Source of the DNA: Desulfovibrionaceae bacterium
GTDB lineage: Bacteria; Desulfobacterota; Desulfovibrionia; Desulfovibrionales; Desulfovibrionaceae
NCBI GenBank assembly: GCA_015709205.1
Contig: JACCQO010000027.1
Span: 1-43,785, forward strand
Direction of reading: 5' to 3'
DNA length: 43,785 bases
Shown here: positions 1 through 8,360 of the stretch, one piece after another
Position numbering within the stretch: position 1 is the first letter of the stretch
Layout of the letters: each line of letters begins with the position of its first letter
The notes under the pieces: model-generated
The model's database searches: none
The model's input: the letters and a program-made list of their open reading frames with translations, nothing else
What the model was told of the DNA's origin: nothing
Program-made: the position numbers and the translations under genes

Positions 1-175
1 CCCCCCTCCACCCCACCTCTCCCCCAAAAACTGCTGGTTGGATGAGGAAGGGGGTAATTTTTGAGTGCCCGTGGATGCCGGACGGGTGGGTACGGGCGCG
101 GGCGCTCGGGAAAGATGGGGAGCGGAGCGAGCTTGCCGGGCTGCCGCCGCCTTTGGCGGCGGATGCGCCCTGGGG
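1..175 (+). repeat. Left copy of a ~175-bp inverted repeat
   Basis: This stretch is a diverged inverted copy of 43548-43721. Both copies share the core ctgctggttggatgagg, a run around tttttgagtg, and the block gccgggctgccgccgc followed by ggcggcggatgcgccctggg. By eye identity is roughly 80-85 percent, with small indels. The block at 141-162 forms a GC-rich hairpin (ccgccgcc, ttt, ggcggcgg). Overlapping open frames run across it, but they differ between the two copies and resemble no protein, so I read it as non-coding intergenic repeat DNA. It lies at the very edge of the window, so the true outer limit is unknown. Confidence 0.75.
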
Positions 176-270
176 CGTGCGGGAAAGAGGGGGAGGATAC
201 GACGTTACGGGGGTCGAGCGCGGGCGGGGGAAAGCCGTCACGGACGTCGCAACACCGACGACCGCGAAAA

Positions 271-316
271 GGGTGCAGCGGCACGCTGCCGAAAGGGGTG
301 AAGCGGCACGCTGCCC
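271..316. repeat. Two tandem 25-bp units with hairpin potential
   Basis: The 13-mer gcggcacgctgcc occurs at 278-290 and again at 303-315, a period of 25. The first unit is part of a perfect inverted repeat (gcagcg, gca, cgctgc). The pair lies about 85 bp upstream of the thioesterase start. Its function is unknown; it could be an operator or part of the adjoining repeat element. The rest of 176-397 shows no gene. Confidence 0.5.
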
Positions 317-397
317 GTTGCGGTCGGGAGAAAAATACGGAAGGATGCATGGCGCGGAGGGTATTTCGCCCCCGCCGACGCCAACCCCACGCCAGCC

Positions 398-823
398 ATG
401 CCCATCGACGATCTCAACGACTTCCGCGACCTGGTGGAGCACCGCATTCCCTTCAACGCCTTCCTGGGCGTACGCGTGCATTCCGTGGAGCCCGGCGTCT
501 GCCGCCTGCTCATGCCCTTCCGCGACGAACTGCTCGGCGACACGCGCCGGGGGGCCATCCACGGCGGCGTCATCTCCATGCTCGTGGACACCGCGGGCGG
601 CTGCGCCGTCTGGTCCATGTGCAACATGGACGACCGCATCGCCACCATCGACCTGCGCGTGGACTACCTCAAGCCCGCGCAGAACTGCGACCTCATCGCC
701 GACGCCTCGGTCAAGCTGCTCGGCAACCGCGTGGGCAACGTGCACATCCAGCTCTACGCCGACGGCAAACCCCACCGCATCCTCGCCGAAGGCCGCGCAG
801 TCTACAACATCCGCCGCGGCTGA
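398..823 (+). CDS. PaaI-type hotdog-fold acyl-CoA thioesterase
   Basis: A 141-residue protein of the usual size for the PaaI/YdiI branch of the hotdog thioesterases, which hydrolyse acyl- or aroyl-CoA thioesters in the cytoplasm. The family signature is visible: HGG at residues 55-57 followed by an aspartate at 64 on the central helix, then the strand DLRVDYLKPA at 85-94 that lines the neighbouring subunit. The substrate cannot be read from the sequence; a role in clearing stalled or aromatic acyl-CoA is an inference from the family. The start is the first ATG that keeps the fold complete; no good Shine-Dalgarno sequence precedes it, so the start is less certain than the function. It is a single-gene unit, with the AT-rich island beginning right after its stop. 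Confidence 0.85.
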   Translation: MPIDDLNDFRDLVEHRIPFNAFLGVRVHSVEPGVCRLLMPFRDELLGDTRRGAIHGGVISMLVDTAGGCAVWSMCNMDDRIATIDLRVDYLKPAQNCDLIADASVKLLGNRVGNVHIQLYADGKPHRILAEGRAVYNIRRG

Positions 824-982
824 CCGCGCCCGGACCAATCCAATCAGACTCTATCGGTCAATACGCCTTTTATGAAACAAGTTAAGGCAACACACCTATC
901 AATGACTTATCGCAAACCCCAATACAAGAACTTATCAAGAAATAAAAAACGCACTCCGTCAGTCGCAAATTTATTTCCTTTA
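824..982. other. Intergenic, left edge of the AT-rich island
   Basis: Base composition changes abruptly from GC-rich to AT-rich at about 830-870. I see no terminator with a T tract and no convincing gene; a short plus-strand frame starting at 872 runs into the opposing membrane-protein gene and has no ribosome binding site. Confidence 0.5.
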
Positions 983-1510
983 CTACAACCTATCAAATTT
1001 GCTTCTATAAAATACAATATCACGCATCAATACAGATGTGTCTGCAGTCTGCCATAACGAATACAAGACACAGCCTATGCTCACTCCTAACGCTATTTTT
1101 ATATAGAATTCATCACTAAAATTTATCACAATAATTGCAGAAATAATTAGAACAATTAAAGAGAATACACCTACAACCTGAAAATACTGAATAAAAAAAA
1201 GATAATACTTGAGGACATTATTGTCAGCCAAAAATTTGGAAAATCCTGGTGAAGAAATATTTTGAATGACATGCTGAATAGCATTTGTAGACATCCCAAG
1301 CATAATGCCTTGGGCAGTAACTAACCCGGTAATCAGGATAATATATTTATCGGCTTTATCTATGGTAATATGAAAAAAGGAAGTTACAGAAATTCCAGCA
1401 ACAATACACGCCAAAATTTTCCATGGAAAAAGAGAAAAATACCTCTTTTCCTTAAAGTCCGCGACAAGGCACTGCCGCAATAGCCCTAAAAAACTAAGGC
1501 GTTTTTCCAT
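983..1510 (-). CDS. Predicted four-helix membrane protein of the AT-rich island
   Basis: A 175-residue protein that I do not recognise. Four hydrophobic segments are visible at about residues 28-48, 54-74, 103-130 and 135-156, separated by short polar loops; the second loop (about 76-100) is the longest. A basic, polar N-terminus (MEKRLSF, then DFKEKR) and a charged C-terminus (YRSKFDRL) flank them. There is no signal peptide and no known catalytic motif. The ATG lies 17 bp inside the 3' end of the upstream gene, with tagaga just before it, which suggests translational coupling and joint function. Composition and codon use are AT-rich, unlike every surrounding gene, which indicates horizontal transfer. 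A pore-forming or membrane-anchoring partner is possible but not demonstrated. Confidence 0.75.
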   Translation of the reverse strand: MEKRLSFLGLLRQCLVADFKEKRYFSLFPWKILACIVAGISVTSFFHITIDKADKYIILITGLVTAQGIMLGMSTNAIQHVIQNISSPGFSKFLADNNVLKYYLFFIQYFQVVGVFSLIVLIISAIIVINFSDEFYIKIALGVSIGCVLYSLWQTADTSVLMRDIVFYRSKFDRL

Positions 1511-2378
1511 AAATCTCTAAAAGCGTTTTGGCAACGGCTTGGACATGTGCTTCTTTAGAAGACATTGGAGGAACAAACACTTTAATCCTCGGCGGCTTCC
1601 TACTCTCTGGAGCCGTTTTCTCGATTCTCGCATGATACCCATCGACCGTTGTGCCGACAGTACCATATTCGCCATAGCCTCTGTCGGCGAGCCCTGTCAC
1701 CTCATTCATTAATCCTTCTTCAGAAAATGTAAGGTGGTCACCTTTATTTGGCTTTTCTTTACCCATCACTTTTGCATTATCAGGGCTAAGCAAACTATGC
1801 AGCTTGTCCCCAGGAGTTTTAACAGAGGGGTTAAAGGGACGCACTGTAAAAGAAAATTCATCGAGTTGCCAATTTTTTAAAGCCTCTCGCAAATATTCAT
1901 AGCTTGCAGCAGACTCTATGCTTATAGAGTGAAGAGGGATTTCCCTCACAATGGCTCTAAACCTATTTGTTGATGATTTAGCATTCATATCTTCTTGTGA
2001 TGATCTATCAGAGGCTGCCAGAAGTCCTAACAGTGGGATCATTACAATATTACCGACAAGATATTCATCTGCCGCGACGCTTTCCCTACTCAATATATCA
2101 GCTGATTTATCATATTTAATTGCTTTTCTTGAATCAATATGCTTTGCAATAGAAAAATAAAGAACGTCAACAACTTCACCATTGCTATCATTTAAAATGG
2201 TTGTCTTATCGGGTGTAATTATACACGTATCTCTATCTTGCTCTGTAGGACTCGTTTTTCTGTATGCTATCTCTCTGCCCAAATTATCCAAAAGCAAATC
2301 CCACTGCTCAGACGTTGTAAGTAAAACGTCGACGCATGAAAGTGAATAAGAGTAGAAAATATAAGGAGTATTGTTCAT
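1494..2378 (-). CDS. Unrecognised soluble protein, first gene of the AT-rich island
   Basis: A 294-residue predicted cytoplasmic protein starting MNNTPYIFYSYSL. I chose the ATG at 2378 because gagaggg lies just upstream; a further in-frame start exists at 2408. There is no signal peptide and no membrane helix apart from a short hydrophobic patch (IVMIPLLGLLAA, about residues 117-128). Motifs that could anchor a search are NAKSSTNRFRAIVRE (about 138-152), FTVRPFNPSVKTPGDKL (about 183-199) and GYGEYGTVGTTVDGY (about 237-251). I cannot assign a family. It overlaps the membrane-protein gene by 17 bp. The AT-rich composition is foreign to the window. Accessory, possibly anti-phage, function is an inference from layout and composition only. 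Confidence 0.8.
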   Translation of the reverse strand: MNNTPYIFYSYSLSCVDVLLTTSEQWDLLLDNLGREIAYRKTSPTEQDRDTCIITPDKTTILNDSNGEVVDVLYFSIAKHIDSRKAIKYDKSADILSRESVAADEYLVGNIVMIPLLGLLAASDRSSQEDMNAKSSTNRFRAIVREIPLHSISIESAASYEYLREALKNWQLDEFSFTVRPFNPSVKTPGDKLHSLLSPDNAKVMGKEKPNKGDHLTFSEEGLMNEVTGLADRGYGEYGTVGTTVDGYHARIEKTAPESRKPPRIKVFVPPMSSKEAHVQAVAKTLLEIYGKTP

Positions 2379-2598
2379 TTTCCCTCTCAGAAGTTTTTTG
2401 CCGCGCAAGCGCTAGGCCTATCCAATCTATTTGTTATTAAATATATACGGGGCATCCATTTGTCAATCAAAACTCTAGCATCAGCTATCTACCCAACTCT
2501 GTGAGTAAATTATGTATTATCTCTGGCCCTTGCCTTACTAGCAAGCCTCTACCCTATTATAAATTGTAACTTGCTTTTTATACAGCACTTATTCATCC
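2379..2598. other. AT-rich intergenic between dgt and the island genes
   Basis: About 220 bp without a gene. It holds the candidate promoter listed separately. On the minus strand it also holds a perfect TATAAT at 2556-2561 with only a poor -35 (tgtata) at 17-bp spacing, which could give a longer leader. I see no clear terminator for dgt. Confidence 0.5.
2438..2466 (-). promoter_or_regulatory. Sigma-70-type promoter of the island genes
   Basis: On the minus strand a consensus -35 TTGACA (2461-2466) is followed after 17 bp by TATTTA (2438-2443). Transcription would start about 50 nt before the ATG at 2378. The island therefore appears to carry its own promoter. Confidence 0.6.
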
Positions 2599-3945
2599 CT
2601 AGAACCCCAGCCCGAGCAGTTCGCGGCACAGGTTCGTGGCGTACTGGTCCGTCATGCCCGCCACGTAGTCCAGCGCCGTCAGGAGCACGTTGTAGGGGCA
2701 GCGCGTCTCGTCGCGCAAGGCCTTGTCCACCAGTTCCTTGCCCAGCAACACGCGCACGTGGCCGCGGGTCTGCGACGGCGAGTCCGTGCAGAACCGGCCC
2801 ACCTCCGCGATGATCCGGTCGAGCAGCGCGCGCACGGCGTTCTGCGCGCCGAGCTCCAGAATGGCCTTGCGCCGCGACAGGAACAACTGCTCCCCGATGC
2901 CCTTATAGACATCGACGATGGCGCGGCAGATGTCGCTGTCCGCCGCCTCCAGCAGGCTGCGCGGCGCGCCGTCCTCCCGGACCATCGTCCCGGTCATGAT
3001 GGCCTCGTGGTTCGCCCGGAAGGCCTCGGAGCAGCCGAGGATCGCCCCGTGCACCAGCTTGGCCCGCAGGATGCTGTTGCGCTGCCGGAAATGCTGGTCC
3101 TTGTACCGGGCGTAGCGCTCGGCGTCGGCCGCCGTGATCCCCAGCACCTCGCCGAACCGGGCGAGCATGAAGTCGGCATCGAGCAAATGCAGTTCCGTGG
3201 CGTCCTCGATATCTATTATACGATAGCAGATGTCGTCGGCCGCCTCGGTCAGGTAGGCGAGCGGGTGGCGGGCGAAGCCACGGCCGCGCCCGGGCAGGCC
3301 CAACGCGGCCGCCGTCGCCTCCACGGCCTCGCGTTCCGCCTCGAAATAGCTGAACTTGTCCTTGCGGGCCGCGCCGGATGGCCAGGGGTACTTGAGCAGC
3401 GCGCCCAGCACGGAGCGCGTGGGGCTCATGCCTTCGCCGTAGAATCCCGTGCTCAGCAGGATGCGCACGGACATGGCGTTGCCGTCGAAGCGCGTGAAAT
3501 CCGTGCGCCATTCGTGGCGCACGCCCGCCAGCGCCTCGGGGTTGGCCTCGAACCAGTTCTTGATGGCCGTCTCGCCGCTGTGGCCGAAGGGCGGGTTGCC
3601 GATGTCGTGCGCCAGGCAGGCGGCCTGCACGATCTCCCCGAGGTGGTGGGGCCCGAACCCTTCCGGCAGCTCGCCCCGCCCGTCCAGAAAGCACCCGGCG
3701 GCCTCGCCCAGGCTGCGGCCCACGCTGGCCGTCTCCAGGCTGTGCGTGAGCCGCGAGTGGATGTGGTCGTTCTCGTTCAGCGGGTGCACCTGCGTCTTGC
3801 GCGCCAGCCGCCGGAACGGGTCGCAGAAGAGAATCCGGTCGATGTCCCGCTGGAAGGCGCTACGCGGGTCGCCGGAAGAAGTCGGCCTGCCGACGCGCTC
3901 CGCCGAGATCAGCCGCTCCCATTGCATTCGTTCGCTCGTCGCCAT
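2599..3945 (-). CDS. dgt: Deoxyguanosinetriphosphate triphosphohydrolase-like HD-domain protein
   Basis: A 448-residue cytoplasmic enzyme of the dGTPase family, which splits dNTPs into deoxynucleoside and triphosphate. HD-superfamily metal ligands are visible: histidine 68 in RLTHSLE and the HD pair at 113-114 in CLAHDIGNPPFGHSGE. The preceding CDPFRRLARKTQV segment is also typical. The frame is open further upstream, but the ATG at 3945 is preceded by aaggacgg at proper spacing and begins where family homology begins. It is transcribed away from the cupin gene and stops just before the AT-rich island. dGTPases regulate dNTP pools and some restrict phage; whether this one cooperates with the neighbouring island is speculation, since the composition of dgt matches the chromosome. 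Confidence 0.93.
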   Translation of the reverse strand: MATSERMQWERLISAERVGRPTSSGDPRSAFQRDIDRILFCDPFRRLARKTQVHPLNENDHIHSRLTHSLETASVGRSLGEAAGCFLDGRGELPEGFGPHHLGEIVQAACLAHDIGNPPFGHSGETAIKNWFEANPEALAGVRHEWRTDFTRFDGNAMSVRILLSTGFYGEGMSPTRSVLGALLKYPWPSGAARKDKFSYFEAEREAVEATAAALGLPGRGRGFARHPLAYLTEAADDICYRIIDIEDATELHLLDADFMLARFGEVLGITAADAERYARYKDQHFRQRNSILRAKLVHGAILGCSEAFRANHEAIMTGTMVREDGAPRSLLEAADSDICRAIVDVYKGIGEQLFLSRRKAILELGAQNAVRALLDRIIAEVGRFCTDSPSQTRGHVRVLLGKELVDKALRDETRCPYNVLLTALDYVAGMTDQYATNLCRELLGLGF

Positions 3946-4109
3946 CGTCCGTCCTTGCCGTCTTCTTCGTGTTCGAACCGTTGCGCGCCGCGCACTCCCG
4001 CATGGTACCCCCCCGTACGCAAAGAGTACAGGCGGACGCCGCCCCGGACCGCGCCGCCCTCTCCCCGGCCGCCAATCGGCCTGTCGCTCGCGCGTTATAT
4101 TTTTTCCGG

Positions 4110-4137
4110 TTGCCATCGCTCCCGCGCGCCCTATCCT
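4110..4137 (+). promoter_or_regulatory. Candidate promoter of the cupin-flavodiiron operon
   Basis: TTGCCA (4110-4115) is followed after 16 bp by TATCCT (4132-4137), about 65 bp before the cupin start. It is a reasonable sigma-70 match in the divergent dgt/cupin spacer (3946-4202), which shows nothing else clear. Confidence 0.4.
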
Positions 4138-4202
4138 GATAATGAACAGCCCGCGCCGCAGCCCGACGCACCCGGCGCGGCCTCAACAAAAGGAGATAAG
4201 CC

Positions 4203-4517
4203 ATGAAGCGCATCGACCTCATCGAACAGGGCGCCTTCAAGGACTCGGACTTCGCAAGCCTGCTGGTGCACGAATCGCCGTACATGAAGGTGCTCAACTT
4301 CAACTTCGAGCCCGGCCAGACCCTGCCCCTGCATTCCCACGACATCGAGGGCGAGGTAGCCATCGGCGTGCTCGAGGGCAGCGGCGCGTTCCTCTCTGCC
4401 GACGGCGAAGTCCCGGCCACGCCCGGCTCAGTGCTCGTCGCGGACATCGCCGATCCCCACGGCATCCGCGCGGACACGCGCATGCGCGTGCTCGTGACCA
4501 TCGCCCCGCCCATCTAG
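4203..4517 (+). CDS. Small single-domain cupin protein
   Basis: A 104-residue protein consisting of one cupin barrel. Motif 1 is complete (GQTLPLHSHDIEGEVAIG, residues 39-56) with two histidines and a glutamate as metal ligands; motif 2 contains PGSVLVADIADPHG with its histidine. Such small cupins bind a metal and act as sensors, isomerases or dioxygenases; the substrate cannot be told here. A strong Shine-Dalgarno (aaggagat) precedes the ATG. It is followed 81 nt later by the flavodiiron protein gene in the same direction, so the two are probably cotranscribed; a link to oxygen or redox defence is an inference from this neighbourhood. Confidence 0.85.
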   Translation: MKRIDLIEQGAFKDSDFASLLVHESPYMKVLNFNFEPGQTLPLHSHDIEGEVAIGVLEGSGAFLSADGEVPATPGSVLVADIADPHGIRADTRMRVLVTIAPPI

Positions 4518-4539
4518 GCATCCGTTCCCCAGGCCCGGC

Positions 4540-4578
4540 CGGGAGCCGCAACCGTCCCGGCCCGCGATCCGGCTCCCG
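4540..4578 (+). other. Intercistronic inverted repeat before the flavodiiron gene
   Basis: Nine-base arms cgggagccg (4540-4548) and cggctcccg (4570-4578) are perfect complements enclosing 21 nt. They sit just before the Shine-Dalgarno (aaggagg) of the next gene. No T tract follows, so this is more likely a stability or processing hairpin than a terminator. Confidence 0.4.
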
Positions 4579-4598
4579 CAACCCGGAAGGAGGCCCGC

Positions 4599-5786
4599 AT
4601 GGCCGTGAAGATCACCGACAACGTCACCTGGGTCGGAAAAATCGACTGGGACCTGAACAAGTTCCACGGCGAGGAGTACTCGACCTTCAAGGGCTCCTCG
4701 TACAACGCCTATCTCGTGCGCGGCGAAAAGACCGCGCTCGTGGACACGGTCTACCGCCCCTTTGCGCGCGAGTTCGTGGACGGCCTGGCCCGCGAAATCG
4801 ACCTGTCCAGGATCGACTTCGTGGTCGCCAACCACGCCGAGGTGGACCACAGCGGCGCGCTGCCCGAACTGCTGCGCCGCATCCCGGACGTGCCCGTGTA
4901 CTGCACGGCCAACGCCGTGAAGTCGCTCCGGGGCCACTACCACGCGGACTGGAACTTCCGCACCGTGGGCGCGGGCGACACTCTCGACCTGGGCGGACGG
5001 TCCCTGACCTTCATCCCCGCGCCCATGCTGCATTGGCCCGACTCCATGTTCTGCTACCTGGATACCGACGCCATCCTCTTCAGCAACGACGCCTTCGGCC
5101 ACCACTACGCCTCCGAGGCCATGTTCGCCGACCTGGTGGACCAGGCCGGGCTGGAGCACGAGTGCCTCAAGTACTACGCCAACATCCTCACGCCCTTCAG
5201 CCGGATGGTGACCAAGAAGATCGAGGAGTTCGCCGCCCTGAAGCTGCCCCTGACGGCCATCTGCCCCAGCCACGGCCTGGTCTGGCGCAAGGACCCCATG
5301 TGGATCGTGGGCAAGTACCTGGAATGGGCCGCGGACTACCAGGAGAACCAGGTCACGGTGATCTACGACACCATGTGGGACGCCACGCGCGAGATGGCCG
5401 ACGCCATCGCCAAAGGCGTGCGCGCCGGCGCGCCCGGGACCACGGTCAAGGTGCTGCACGTGGGGCACAGGGACAAGAACGAGATCGTCACCGAAATCTT
5501 CAAGTCCCGGCTGGTGGCCGCGGGCTGCTCGACCATCAACCGCGGCCTGCTCTCGGCCATGACCGGCATCTTGGAGATGGTCAAGGGCTTGTCCTTCAGG
5601 AACAAGCTCGGCGCGGCCTTCGGCTCCTACGGCTGGAGCGGCGAGAGCGTCGGACTCATCGAGAAGTGGCTCGCCGAGTCCGGCCTGACCCTGGCGGCCG
5701 AGGGGCTGAAGATCAACTGGCGCGCCGATGCCGAGGGGCTGGCGCGCTGCGAGGAATTCGGCCGCACCCTGGCCGCGCGACTCTAG
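4599..5786 (+). CDS. roo: Flavodiiron protein, rubredoxin:oxygen oxidoreductase type
   Basis: A 395-residue A-type flavoprotein that reduces oxygen to water (and in some members NO to N2O) with electrons from rubredoxin, protecting anaerobes from oxygen. The N-terminal metallo-beta-lactamase-like domain carries the diiron ligands H79, E81, D83 (with H84) in NHAEVDHSG, H145 in MLHWPDSM, D164 in FSNDAFGHH and H225 in CPSHG, matching the Desulfovibrio gigas ROO pattern. The flavodoxin domain begins near residue 252 (VTVIYDTMWDATREMADAI) and binds FMN. There is no fused rubredoxin or flavin reductase domain. The start is fixed by aaggagg. It is probably cotranscribed with the upstream cupin; no rubredoxin gene lies in this window. 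Confidence 0.95.
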   Translation: MAVKITDNVTWVGKIDWDLNKFHGEEYSTFKGSSYNAYLVRGEKTALVDTVYRPFAREFVDGLAREIDLSRIDFVVANHAEVDHSGALPELLRRIPDVPVYCTANAVKSLRGHYHADWNFRTVGAGDTLDLGGRSLTFIPAPMLHWPDSMFCYLDTDAILFSNDAFGHHYASEAMFADLVDQAGLEHECLKYYANILTPFSRMVTKKIEEFAALKLPLTAICPSHGLVWRKDPMWIVGKYLEWAADYQENQVTVIYDTMWDATREMADAIAKGVRAGAPGTTVKVLHVGHRDKNEIVTEIFKSRLVAAGCSTINRGLLSAMTGILEMVKGLSFRNKLGAAFGSYGWSGESVGLIEKWLAESGLTLAAEGLKINWRADAEGLARCEEFGRTLAARL

Positions 5787-5856
5787 CCGCGCGTCCGAGG
5801 CCGGGAGCCCCGCCCGGAGCCCGTCGCCTTGCCCGTTCGCGCGCCGTCGCGCGCGC

Positions 5857-5891
5857 AAAAAAAAAGCCCGGCCCCCTCGCGGGGGCCGGGC
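5857..5891 (-). terminator. Rho-independent terminator of groESL
   Basis: A perfect 11-bp stem (gcccggccccc / gggggccgggc, loop tcgc, 5866-5891) is followed on the minus strand by nine T (plus-strand A run 5857-5865). It lies about 35 nt after the groEL stop codon. It shows no T tract for plus-strand readers coming from the flavodiiron gene. Confidence 0.92.
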
Positions 5892-5925
5892 CGTAAACCC
5901 TATGTGTCGGTGGCTGCCGAGCGGC

Positions 5926-7566
<1,641 letters not shown>

Positions 7567-7623
7567 GAGGATTCCTCCTTCAAATTCGGAATGCTGTAGG
7601 GAAAGTTCGTCAGCGGACGCTGC

Positions 7624-7911
7624 TTACTTGATGATCGCGAGGATGTCGTCCTCGCGCATGACCAGGTGCTCCACGCCGTCCAGCTTGATCTCGGTGCCGG
7701 CGTACTTGTTGAACAGCACGACGTCGCCCTTCTTGACGGACATCTTGACGGTCTTGCCGTCGTCGCCGGTCTTGCCCGGGCCCGCGGCCACCACTTCGCC
7801 GCGCATGGGCTTCTCCTTGGCGGAGTCGGGGATGATGATGCCGCCGGCAGTCATCTCCTCCTGCTCGAGGCGCTTGACCAGAACACGATCATGCAAGGGT
7901 TTCAGTTCCAT
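7624..7911 (-). CDS. groS: Co-chaperonin GroES
   Basis: A 95-residue GroES of typical length, the heptameric lid of the GroEL chamber. It begins [16 protein letters not shown] and contains the mobile loop [18 protein letters not shown] followed by the GEVVAAGPG turn. I chose the ATG at 7911 because aggag precedes it at proper spacing; the longer open frame would run back into the CIRCE operator. It is the first gene of the operon. Confidence 0.97.
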   Translation of the reverse strand: MELKPLHDRVLVKRLEQEEMTAGGIIIPDSAKEKPMRGEVVAAGPGKTGDDGKTVKMSVKKGDVVLFNKYAGTEIKLDGVEHLVMREDDILAIIK

Positions 7912-7958
7912 TGTTCTCCTCCATAAGGTATTGATGCATAAAGGATTTACCGGATCTG

Positions 7959-7985
7959 TTAGCACTCATATCCCACGAGTGCCAA
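7959..7985 (-). promoter_or_regulatory. CIRCE operator (HrcA site) of groESL
   Basis: The inverted repeat TTAGCACTC (7959-7967), nine bases, GAGTGCCAA (7977-7985) matches the CIRCE consensus TTAGCACTC-N9-GAGTGCTAA at 17 of 18 arm positions. It lies between the groES start and the -10 box. CIRCE is bound by the heat-shock repressor HrcA, whose gene is not in this window. Confidence 0.95.
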
Positions 7986-8001
7986 AAACTGACGCGTCCG
8001 G

Positions 8002-8029
8002 AATATAAACACCTCTCCCTCCTTGGCAA
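8002..8029 (-). promoter_or_regulatory. Sigma-70-type promoter of groESL
   Basis: On the minus strand TTGCCA (8024-8029) is followed after 16 bp by TATATT (8002-8007), and the CIRCE element lies just downstream, where a bound repressor would block initiation. Confidence 0.75.
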
Positions 8030-8287
8030 GGGGGGCGGGAAAATTTTTTTCGACCGCCTCCGGGGGCCCCTGCGCCGCCGACGGCGAAGCGGGCCGCGGG
8101 GCCGCCCGGCCCTTGTCGGCGCGGCCCCGAAAGCCCGTCCGCCCACAGCGCCCCTGCGCTGCCGGGCGGTACCCCTTGCGCCCGCGGCTGTGGCGCGGAG
8201 AAGGCCGCGCGGCAGCCCCGCCCGCGCAAAACGCGCCCGGGGCGGGCGCAAACCGGACGCAAACCGGGCCGCAACCCTTCGTTGGCT
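8030..8287. other. Intergenic between groESL and alaC promoters
   Basis: About 260 bp of very GC-rich DNA without a gene. The only order I see is at the right end: the direct repeat cgcaaaccgg at 8247-8256 and 8258-8267 (period 11) and a partial third copy (cgcaacc, 8270-8276), just upstream of the alaC -35 box, possibly a regulator binding site. Confidence 0.5.
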
Positions 8288-8317
8288 TTGACAGGCGGGC
8301 CGCCGGTCACATACATT
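8288..8317 (+). promoter_or_regulatory. Promoter of the alaC-hom-apgM operon
   Basis: A consensus -35 TTGACA (8288-8293) is separated by 18 bp from TACATT (8312-8317), 43 bp before the alaC start. Direct repeats abut it upstream. Confidence 0.65.
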
Positions 8318-8360
8318 GTCCCCTTATCCACCAACTTTTTACGGACAAGGAGCCTGGGCC

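Noticed and set aside
42-885. Overlapping open frames running through the left repeat and thioesterase
   Set aside because: Their translations are low-complexity and change frame between the two repeat copies; only the hotdog frame from 398 has a protein family.
872-1057. Short plus-strand frame at the island edge
   Set aside because: No ribosome site, and it overlaps the better-supported membrane-protein gene on the other strand.
983-2378. Identification of the island as the Kiwa (KwaA/KwaB) system
   Set aside because: The layout of a four-helix membrane protein plus a ~300-residue partner is similar, but I see no sequence match to DUF4868 or KwaA; only layout resemblance remains.
824-2598. 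att-like direct repeats flanking the island
   Set aside because: Only an 8-base match (atccaatc) near 840 and 2420 was found, which is not above chance.
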